A stretch of DNA of 64,000 bases from NCBI GenBank assembly GCA_017408585.1, contig JAFQUJ010000012.1, positions 1 to 64,000 of the forward strand. The letters run 5' to 3'. The notes beneath the pieces were generated by a model. It was not told where the DNA came from and ran no database searches. It worked only from the letters and a program-made list of their open reading frames with translations. Made by a program: the position numbers and the translations under genes. Origin of the DNA: Clostridia bacterium. GTDB lineage: Bacteria; Bacillota; Clostridia; Oscillospirales; CAG-272. Shown here piece by piece: positions 56,951-64,000 of the stretch. Numbering within the stretch: the stretch's first letter is position 1; every line of letters starts with the position of its first letter.

Positions 56951-59191
56951 TTATGGTAGCGGAATGATTTTTGAAATATATACATCATAAAATGTCATAA
57001 ATATGTTGAGAGCCAAAGCGCCAAACACGAGCGCATTTATCACGCGCTTGTCCATTCTGTGAGATACCTTGGAGCTTCCAACACAATAAAGGAATGGTAT
57101 CAAAATAGGTATAATGTATCTCCACTGACAGCCGAGAATAGTGTATCTGCCAACAGGAGTGAAGGTAAGATAAAGCGCAGTTGCAACAAGACAGGTAACT
57201 CCAAAGCAAGTGAAAATTGTAATCGCCTTCATTTTTGTGCTACCCTTGAAATCGTCATATTCGCTCTTGTCCGTAAATGCGCAGAATGCCATAATACAAA
57301 GGGCAAGCGTTCCCCAAATCAGCTTTGCGTTTCCAACATAAGAGTAGGAAACCGCCATCATACCGGAATTTGCAAATGATACATATTCTCCCAAGAATTG
57401 AAGGAGAATTTTTGTATATGTCCAAGGATTGTTAAAAATGAAGAAGGTTTGCTGAGTTGTGTCAACATCGCTTCCGCCACGATAATCTCCGCCAACAACA
57501 CCGCTTGCGGTATTTGATATATATGGAAGAATAAAGGTGACAACAAGAATAAGCATTGAGCACACGCAAGCGACACGATAAAGCACCGAGCCACGCTTTG
57601 TGTTGAATTTTTTCTTGCTCATAAATAGCATAGGGAATATAAGAACAAGATAAATAGCCTTAGGGCCACAGCCAACAACCATAGCTCCAAGCATTAAAAT
57701 TCCGTCCTTTAGTGTGAATTTTTTGTCGGGGTTTTGAAGCTCAGATATAAAATATGAGAACGCATAGCACACAAAGGCGGTTATAAAGTAGTCATAAGAA
57801 AACACAGATGCGATAAACAGCGCAGTTGGCATAAGGCATATCGACGAGAAAATGAGTGCACCGCTCTTTAATCTCTTTAGACCAAGATAAATTACAAATG
57901 CATAAGTAAGCACATTTGCCATTCTTGCAATTATAAATAAAGCAACATAATTAAGGTCTGTAAGGTCTGCCCCCGCCATCGCAACAGCCCCGGGAATGTG
58001 TCCCAGAAGCTTGTATAAATCAATGTTTTTCGGGACAACGCCCCTTGATTTTATTTGATCCATATCAATAAGGTCAAAAATAAAATCGTCGGTGTTATAA
58101 AGATATCTGTCAGTTGTAAGAGGGAATAGCCTTTGAGCCTGCCAGGTGTCAGCATAGGTTTCCTCGTTGCCGAATAAAAACATCTTCATATCAACGCATC
58201 TTGCGTAGTGATATTCCTCGTCCCAGCCATTTGAAACCTCGACAGGAAGCGTGCTGGCTATCATAAAGCCACAGGCAATAGTGATAATCAAGAACATTAT
58301 AGGCGCGTTTATGTTACCGCTCAAAACCCTGTCGGCAATAAACAAAATGACAAAAACAGCGCTCATAATAAATATGTAGGTAATAAGAGAGGTTGTCATT
58401 GTTGCTGTCATAAGAATGATAGTATAAGAAACAACAAGTGTGACAGCAGATAGAATAAATAGTACTCTAATTACAAAAGACGCATATTTTTTGTTAGTCA
58501 AAAGCTCTCTTGCGCTAAGATAACAGGTCTTGATAAGCGACCAAATCCACCTGTAAAAGCCAAACCACCTCTCAACTCCCGCCAGAATAGCGACAAGTAT
58601 AATAAACGCGATAATAACGCCGACATTTGCGCTTTTTTGCATACCAACAAGAGTAGTGGTTTCAAGTGATATTTCGTCAAGAGTGAAGGTTGAGTTTACA
58701 TCAACTCTTAATAGCTCATAGGTAGTTGTTTTTGGTAAAACGAGCGAAACACTCATTCCGTCAGAGGAAATTCTTGATTTTACAGAGTGTGGCTCGCTTA
58801 GCTCCTCGCCCGTATAAGAGTAGTACACCTGCACAAAGCTTGACGATGCAACCGGTGATTTGAAATGAAGCGTTATGGTGTTAAAGCTCACCTTATCGCC
58901 AAGAGTAAAATACAATTGAGGATCATTGTTTATAGGGGTGTAGGTGACATTTTGATTTTCATCTATGCTCGTCGTATATCCGTGAACACCAAGGCCTGTA
59001 ATTTCCTTGTCAAACGATGTTACATTGTCCACATCATAGGCGATTTTTGTCGATACGAAAGAAATAATAAGAAGGGCAAAAATAAGAACGAGAATAACAT
59101 AAAATACTCTGATGTTCCTTTTTAAAAGCTCCCAGGTGAATTGCCCTGCTTTTTTCATACAGGGCATTACCTTTTCCTTGAATTTGCTCAT
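56951..59191 (-). CDS. DUF2142 family polytopic membrane protein
   Basis: This 746-residue protein has about 13-14 membrane helices. The DUF2142 motif STLPVEVSNGWDEEYHYARC lies on an outer loop. An N-terminal beta-sandwich lies between helix 1 (about 29-50) and helix 2 (about 195-215). DUF2142 members sit in surface-glycan operons and resemble GT-C sugar transferases. Its ATGA overlaps the end of the methyltransferase-glycosyltransferase gene. Confidence 0.85.
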   Translation of the reverse strand: MSKFKEKVMPCMKKAGQFTWELLKRNIRVFYVILVLIFALLIISFVSTKIAYDVDNVTSFDKEITGLGVHGYTTSIDENQNVTYTPINNDPQLYFTLGDKVSFNTITLHFKSPVASSSFVQVYYSYTGEELSEPHSVKSRISSDGMSVSLVLPKTTTYELLRVDVNSTFTLDEISLETTTLVGMQKSANVGVIIAFIILVAILAGVERWFGFYRWIWSLIKTCYLSARELLTNKKYASFVIRVLFILSAVTLVVSYTIILMTATMTTSLITYIFIMSAVFVILFIADRVLSGNINAPIMFLIITIACGFMIASTLPVEVSNGWDEEYHYARCVDMKMFLFGNEETYADTWQAQRLFPLTTDRYLYNTDDFIFDLIDMDQIKSRGVVPKNIDLYKLLGHIPGAVAMAGADLTDLNYVALFIIARMANVLTYAFVIYLGLKRLKSGALIFSSICLMPTALFIASVFSYDYFITAFVCYAFSYFISELQNPDKKFTLKDGILMLGAMVVGCGPKAIYLVLIFPMLFMSKKKFNTKRGSVLYRVACVCSMLILVVTFILPYISNTASGVVGGDYRGGSDVDTTQQTFFIFNNPWTYTKILLQFLGEYVSFANSGMMAVSYSYVGNAKLIWGTLALCIMAFCAFTDKSEYDDFKGSTKMKAITIFTCFGVTCLVATALYLTFTPVGRYTILGCQWRYIIPILIPFLYCVGSSKVSHRMDKRVINALVFGALALNIFMTFYDVYISKIIPLP

Positions 59192-62100
59192 TTTATTCCA
59201 AAATCCTCTCTTTCAAGCGTTAGATTTGGGTTGTAATATGGGTCACCTGCATCACGCACGCCACGCCATTTTCTTAGGAAGTTGTTAATCTCACCGTTGA
59301 AGCGCTCCACCTTTTCGGGAGTCGTTTCAAGACCGCGTGATTTAGACTCATAGTGGTATGCCTCGGCAAACGGAGTCCAAACGATAAGATAGCCCGCTTG
59401 TCTGATTTTTAGACACAAATCGACATCGTTAAACGCAACTGCAAAACTCTCGTCAAGACCGCCGACCTCCTTGTAAACCTCGCTTCTTATCATTACACAG
59501 GCTGCGGTAACTGCGCTGAGGTTTTGAGCAAGGCAAAGTCTAGATGCGTAGCCATACTCGCCACGCTTAAAATACTTGTGAGAGTGTCCTGCAACCGCCA
59601 TCTCGGGATCTGCTCCGATACCGATAATAACGCCGGCGTGCTGAATCGTGTCATCGGGATAGTAGAGCATAGCTCCAACTGCGCCAACATCCTCTCTTTG
59701 AGAGAACATAAGCATTTGCTCAATCCAGTCGGGAGTGAGAATTTCAATATCGTTGTTGAGCAAAATAATGTGCTCTCCCTTGGCGCTCTCAAAGCCATAG
59801 TTGTTAATCTTTGAGTAGTTAAAGCCCTGTCCCTCCCAATAAATAACCTTGACCTGTGGGTGCTTTTGCACAATTTCGTCATAATACTTAAAGGTTTGAG
59901 GGTCGGTTGAGTTATTTTCAACTACGATAATTTCATAATTTTTATAGGTCGATTTTTCAACAATCGAGGTAATACACTTGTCAAGGTCGGAAATATAGTC
60001 CTTGTTTGCGATAATAATTGAAACCAGAGGCTCGCCTTGAATGTCATAATTAATCTTGTAAACTGACGGAATACGAGTGTCCTCGCTCTTGCCGGGAAGC
60101 CCAATTCTTTCAAGATGCTCGTCAAGAGCCTTTTTAGCTGCAACAAGCGTGTAGGGCTTAGCTGAAATGTCAGAGGCAACAGATGACTTATGACATCTCC
60201 AATAGTACAAAATCTTAGGAATGTGTACGATTTTTTGCGCTTGCTCGGTAAGCCTTAAAATCATATCGTAATCCTGACTGCCATCAAACTCAGAACGGAA
60301 CATACCCACCTTCTCAAGAAGCTCTCTTGAAAACGAGGTGAAATGGCAGATATAGTTATATGAGCGAAGCGTATCCGGTGAAAAATCAGGCTTAAAGTGT
60401 GGGTGATACGCATCTGATGGGGTGTTGTGGAAGGTGTTTTCGTCAGTATAGATAAAGTCCGCACCCTGTGAGGTAATTGCCTCCATTACATTAAATAGAG
60501 CAGAGGGGTGAAGTAAATCATCATGGTCGAAAAGCGAAATATAATCGCCTGTGCTCATTTCAATACAAGCATTTGTGTTTCCTGAAATGCCAAGGTTCTT
60601 TTCGAGCCTCTTGTAAACAATACGATTATCCTTTTTTGCGTATTTCTTAACGATTTCTTCAACATCGCTATGCTCGCTATCACTACCATCAGCTAGGCAA
60701 AGCTCCCAATTTGAATAGGTTTGAGCGATAACAGACTCAATCATATCGCAAAGGTATTTTTTGGGAGTGTTATAAAGAGGCACGATAACACTGAACTTAA
60801 TATCGCGCTCAAATTTAACCCTTCTTTGCGCCTCAAGCTCCTTGGGAGTGTAAAGAGGAGCATTAGCCTTCTTGCTTTTAGCTCGGCGGAATACCTTTCT
60901 CCAAGCGCACTTAAAGCCCTGCTCACGCCACACCTTAAAGAATTTTCTAACCTTTAAGATAGGGCCATGACGGAATGGGTATTTTATAATATCGAAAAGA
61001 ACTCTAAATGGCTTTGTAATCTTCCACCAGCCGGCGTTTGATATAACATTGTATTTGTTTGTTATATCGGCAAGCTGTCTTTTTAGGTCCTCTCGCTGTG
61101 AAATTGCAACAAAATAGTGCGTTTTATAGTGGTCAAGCTCGCCTCTTAGCTCGCCCAGCTGACCGTCAAGCAGAGCAATATCTCTGTTGGCTCTTTCAAG
61201 CTGTGACATAAGAAGCTCAATTTGAGAGCCAAGAGAGGCCCTTATCGCTTCAAGAGAGGCAATATGCTTGTCCTTTTCCAAAATTATATTATCAAGGTTT
61301 GCGATATGGTCGCCCGATAAATCGAGCTGAGTCTTAACAGCCACAAGCTCCGCCCTTGCGCTCGAAAGCTCGTAATTTACACCCTCAAGAAGCCTTGCAA
61401 GCTCACCGAGAGGATTTTTATATGCATCAAAAGCGCTTGATATGTGTCCCTTAAATACAACCTCGTGCGCGCCCTCTGCGTTAAATATAAGCTGAGGATC
61501 GCTTTCGAAAAGCAAGAATTGCTCGTCAAGGCGAACAAGGTTGTGATAGCTGTCAATCGGGGCGCTGTTTCCGTCAAGCACGCAAAGAGCCTCTCTTAGA
61601 ACATAGCCCTTGTCCTCGCGCAAATCTATGCGTATGCGAGAGGTCGATTGTGGCAGGGTAGCCCTTAGCTCAAAAGCTCCGTCAGGACAGGGGAGAGTGG
61701 TGCATTCCTCGGCGTTAAAGCCCTTACCTGTGTCAAAATAAATGGTCGCTGACGGCTCTGCTTCATCAAGCGCCCAAACTGTTTCAAGGTTGGCGTCCTT
61801 TGCAAAATCGCTTTTGACGGCAAGAACAACAAATTGATATACATCTGCGTTTGTCTTTCTTTTTACAGCGACCTCAAACTCAGACGGAATATCTCCATCG
61901 GTTCTTTGCTCAGTTGCGTTTATAGGGCATCTTGTTCCACCAATAAGCGTAGGAAAAATTCCCGCATCAGAGCAAAATCCGGTCAAATTCTCTTTTGCAA
62001 AGAAGTGAATGTGCGTATCGTCAAGAAGACCGATTTCGGTATAGTCGAAGCGATTGCCCAGAAGCTTTAAAATGATATCTGCGTGCGCGATGTTTGGAAC

Positions 62101-62481
62101 GGAGAATATGATTTTTCCGTCGTCCTTTAAAAGAGAAAGCGCGCGCTTAATTGCCTTAGCAGGCTCTCTTAAATGCTCCAAAACATCAGCAAAAACAAGC
62201 GTGTCGAACTTAATGCCCGATAGCTCGCTTTCCCAATCATAATTTTCTATATCACAGCAAATGTAGCCATCAAGGTGAGCCTTTGCCACCTCGAGAGCGT
62301 GCTGATTTATTTCAATTCCATAGGTTTTGCAACCAAGCGTTTCCTTTATGTGCGCACAAAGCTCACCCTTAGCACAGCCAAATTCCAAAACACACTCACC
62401 CTGTGAAATGAGTGATACAAGCATGCTATGTGATGTGCGACTTTCCTCTAAAAAGGAAACCTCTTTGTTATACTTAAACAT
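59188..62481 (-). CDS. methyltransferase-coiled coil-double GT2 fusion protein
   Basis: The product has 1097 residues. Domain 1 (about 20-200) is a SAM methyltransferase: VLEFGCAKGELCAHI, LVFADVLEHLREP, IIFSVPNIAH. A beta-rich domain (about 210-370) follows, then a coiled coil (about 385-485). A GT2 domain (about 560-790) has FSVIVPLYNTPKKYL and SLFDHDDLLHPS. A second GT2 domain (about 825-1090) has VSIIIANKDYISDLDKCI, ILLNNDIEIL and FNDVDLCLKIRQAGY. The combination suggests a processive polymerase with chain-length control by methyl capping, as in WbdD/WbdA-type systems. It is 25 nt upstream of nothing else but the ABC gene. Confidence 0.88.
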   Translation of the reverse strand: MFKYNKEVSFLEESRTSHSMLVSLISQGECVLEFGCAKGELCAHIKETLGCKTYGIEINQHALEVAKAHLDGYICCDIENYDWESELSGIKFDTLVFADVLEHLREPAKAIKRALSLLKDDGKIIFSVPNIAHADIILKLLGNRFDYTEIGLLDDTHIHFFAKENLTGFCSDAGIFPTLIGGTRCPINATEQRTDGDIPSEFEVAVKRKTNADVYQFVVLAVKSDFAKDANLETVWALDEAEPSATIYFDTGKGFNAEECTTLPCPDGAFELRATLPQSTSRIRIDLREDKGYVLREALCVLDGNSAPIDSYHNLVRLDEQFLLFESDPQLIFNAEGAHEVVFKGHISSAFDAYKNPLGELARLLEGVNYELSSARAELVAVKTQLDLSGDHIANLDNIILEKDKHIASLEAIRASLGSQIELLMSQLERANRDIALLDGQLGELRGELDHYKTHYFVAISQREDLKRQLADITNKYNVISNAGWWKITKPFRVLFDIIKYPFRHGPILKVRKFFKVWREQGFKCAWRKVFRRAKSKKANAPLYTPKELEAQRRVKFERDIKFSVIVPLYNTPKKYLCDMIESVIAQTYSNWELCLADGSDSEHSDVEEIVKKYAKKDNRIVYKRLEKNLGISGNTNACIEMSTGDYISLFDHDDLLHPSALFNVMEAITSQGADFIYTDENTFHNTPSDAYHPHFKPDFSPDTLRSYNYICHFTSFSRELLEKVGMFRSEFDGSQDYDMILRLTEQAQKIVHIPKILYYWRCHKSSVASDISAKPYTLVAAKKALDEHLERIGLPGKSEDTRIPSVYKINYDIQGEPLVSIIIANKDYISDLDKCITSIVEKSTYKNYEIIVVENNSTDPQTFKYYDEIVQKHPQVKVIYWEGQGFNYSKINNYGFESAKGEHIILLNNDIEILTPDWIEQMLMFSQREDVGAVGAMLYYPDDTIQHAGVIIGIGADPEMAVAGHSHKYFKRGEYGYASRLCLAQNLSAVTAACVMIRSEVYKEVGGLDESFAVAFNDVDLCLKIRQAGYLIVWTPFAEAYHYESKSRGLETTPEKVERFNGEINNFLRKWRGVRDAGDPYYNPNLTLEREDFGIK

Positions 62482-62506
62482 AATTACCTCTCAGCCTCTT
62501 AAGGTC

Positions 62507-63238
62507 TTACATATTCTTATATTGCTCGCATACTGTGGCGGTATCGCCTATCATTCTGGTCTTTCCATGGTCAAGCCACAAAATACGAGAGCAAAGACGC
62601 TCAATCTGCTCAATCGAGTGAGAAACGATAAGCACCGTCGTGCCACCGCTCATCATCTCGGAGATACGCGCCTCGCACTTTTGCTGAAATAAAAAGTCAC
62701 CAACCGCCAAAATCTCGTCAACTATGAGAATGTCGGGCTTTACAAGCGTCGCAATAGAGAAGCCAAGACGGGCAACCATACCCGACGAGAAGTTCTTTAT
62801 CGCCACATTTTCATAATCTCGTAGCTCGGCAAAATCGAGAATTTCGTCATACTTTTCACGAATAAACGAGCGCTCAAAGCCGAGAACGCTTCCGTTTAGG
62901 AAAATGTTTTCACGAGTTGTAAGGTCGGGGTCAAAGCCGGCACCAAGCTCAATTAGTGGGGAAATCGTTCCGTTTGTGATAACCTCACCATCAGAGGGCT
63001 TTAAAATGCCCGAAATCACCTTCAAAAGAGTGCTTTTGCCACTACCGTTAAGACCGATAATGCCAAGCACCTCGCCCCTTTCAATATCAATTGAAATGTT
63101 GTCAAGGGCGGTGAATTTGTCATAGCTTAAACGCCTTTTGAGCTTTCGTATAAGGTATTCCTTTACGCTGTCAACCTTTTCCTTTGGCATGTTGAAGTTC
63201 ATGGTTACACCACGAACGCTTATCATAGGATTACTCAC
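62507..63238 (-). CDS. ABC transporter ATPase for polysaccharide export
   Basis: This 243-residue Wzt/TagH-type ATPase has Walker A GLNGSGKSTLLKVISG, the signature NFSSGMVARLGF (replacing LSGGQ) and Walker B PDILIVDEILAVGD, then H-loop IVSHS. It powers export of a completed lipid-linked glycan. The C-terminus is short, so it lacks a Wzt-type carbohydrate-binding domain; that role may sit in the 1097-residue fusion protein instead. Its gene follows the permease by 11 nt. Confidence 0.93.
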   Translation of the reverse strand: MSNPMISVRGVTMNFNMPKEKVDSVKEYLIRKLKRRLSYDKFTALDNISIDIERGEVLGIIGLNGSGKSTLLKVISGILKPSDGEVITNGTISPLIELGAGFDPDLTTRENIFLNGSVLGFERSFIREKYDEILDFAELRDYENVAIKNFSSGMVARLGFSIATLVKPDILIVDEILAVGDFLFQQKCEARISEMMSGGTTVLIVSHSIEQIERLCSRILWLDHGKTRMIGDTATVCEQYKNM

Positions 63239-63249
63239 AGCTAACTCCT

Positions 63250-63999
63250 TTAAATGTGAAGAACAAATTTATCTTGATTTTTACGGAACACAGTAACGCC
63301 CACAGCAAGGAACAATAGCGCAAAGCCAATACAGATAAGATTATCGGTAAATGATGGGAGCGTTCCGTAAATCATTACATTTCTAAAATAAGTTACATAG
63401 TGATAAAGTGGGTTGAAGCGAATAATGCCTTGTAGCCACTCCGGTACTATGTTGATAGGGTAGATAATCGGGGTTGCATACATCCAAACAGTCATAAATA
63501 CACCCCATAGGTGTCCCACATCTCTGAAAAATACATTGAGTGTTGATAGAATGAGATTGAGTCCCAGCGAGAACACAAAAACATATATCATGGGGACAAA
63601 GAATAATAGCATTGTTGCGTGTAGCTGTACCTGTCCTGTGATTAGGAAGATAACAAACACAATAACAAACGCGGTAAGCGAGAAAAGCATATTTACAAGA
63701 GAGAAAATAGTCTTTTCAAGCGGAAATACATATTTTGGAAGGTAAACCTTCTTAATTAGTCCGCCACCGTTGATAACGGAAACGAGAGAGAAGCCCGAGG
63801 ACTCGGATACAAAGTTAAAAATGATATATCCCGTTAGGTAGAAAAGCGCAAAGCCACCCTCGACCTCAACACGAATAATTTGCGAAAATACAGCCGTCAG
63901 CACAAGCATCATAAGGAGAGGGTTTAACACGCTCCAAAGAATACCGAGCACGCTACGACGATATTTTGTCTTAATATCTCGTGAAACTAGGTCGTAAAG
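63250..63999 (-). CDS. ABC-2 type polysaccharide export permease (5' end outside the window)
   Basis: The frame stays open to the window edge: RDIKTKYRRSVLGILWSVLN continues upstream. About 249 residues are visible with six membrane helices, including FYLTGYIIFNFVSESSG and GVFMTVWMYATPIIYPI. This is the TagG/Wzm-type ABC-2 permease. It pairs with the ATPase just downstream to export the surface glycan. A start at an internal GTG near 63951 would cut the conserved N-terminal cuff, so I reject that. Confidence 0.92.
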   Translation of the reverse strand, partial: LYDLVSRDIKTKYRRSVLGILWSVLNPLLMMLVLTAVFSQIIRVEVEGGFALFYLTGYIIFNFVSESSGFSLVSVINGGGLIKKVYLPKYVFPLEKTIFSLVNMLFSLTAFVIVFVIFLITGQVQLHATMLLFFVPMIYVFVFSLGLNLILSTLNVFFRDVGHLWGVFMTVWMYATPIIYPINIVPEWLQGIIRFNPLYHYVTYFRNVMIYGTLPSFTDNLICIGFALLFLAVGVTVFRKNQDKFVLHI

Positions 64000-64000
64000 C

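Overview
The window looks like the chromosome of an uncultured, anaerobic, Gram-positive Clostridia-type bacterium (Bacillota), probably from the gut. The main evidence is a SCIFF ribosomal peptide (scfA) with its radical-SAM maturase (scfB), a feature of class Clostridia. Supporting evidence is sepF, an EF-G-like second elongation factor, AzlCD, strong AGGAGG-type ribosome sites, and sigma-A promoters (TTGACA / 17 nt / TATAAT) before most transcription units. I see no phage, plasmid, transposase or CRISPR genes. The gene content is mostly chromosomal housekeeping plus carbohydrate and cell-surface functions.

Layout. 1-3932: the tail of a GH36-type alpha-galactosidase, a YwaF-like membrane protein, a 77-residue orphan, and rsmG-azlC-azlD. 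4291-9131: one leftward housekeeping operon, queA-miaA-yggS-sepF-yggT-lspA-rluD, from a clear promoter at 9206-9234. 9268-21508: dapA, a large surface protein, a PH-SHOCT protein, alaS, then scfA, scfB and a PLP decarboxylase. 21994-32211: four consecutive MORN-repeat genes in one leftward operon behind an EF-G-like GTPase. 32427-40294: a broken XRE gene, a phosphoesterase, a CofE-like ligase, a BspA-type LRR protein, a HAD hydrolase, a small XRE regulator, a GH5-like glycosidase, tRNA-Ser(GCU) and tRNA-Arg(ACG). 40917-49204: a carbohydrate island (glycerophosphodiesterase, large alpha/alpha-barrel-like protein, EEP hydrolase, two GH39-like paralogs flanking a multi-pass membrane protein). 49328-53564: a membrane protein, fumC-malic enzyme (fumarate to malate to pyruvate), and an XRE regulator fused to cysteine-bearing rung repeats. 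53731-64000: one leftward surface-polysaccharide operon, from an ABC exporter through glycosyltransferases to DUF2142, DUF2304 and DUF445 proteins.

Three kinds of structure are not explained by ordinary genes. First, both tRNA genes are followed by cassette-like elements. Each has a terminator hairpin, then a segment that begins with the reverse complement of that tRNA's own T-arm and ends with a copy of that tRNA's own 3' end including CCA. There are two tandem copies after tRNA-Arg and one plus a relic after tRNA-Ser, with a possible further relic near 750-850. Second, seven intergenic arrays are made of short hairpins whose stems all differ but whose linkers are nearly constant (TCGATAT, ATGAATT or TATCATCA types). 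Third, the four MORN proteins share a start motif and a C-terminal module, are intracellular by sequence, and are transcribed with a long, hairpin-rich 5' leader. All functional statements are read from sequence and family knowledge; no database search was possible.
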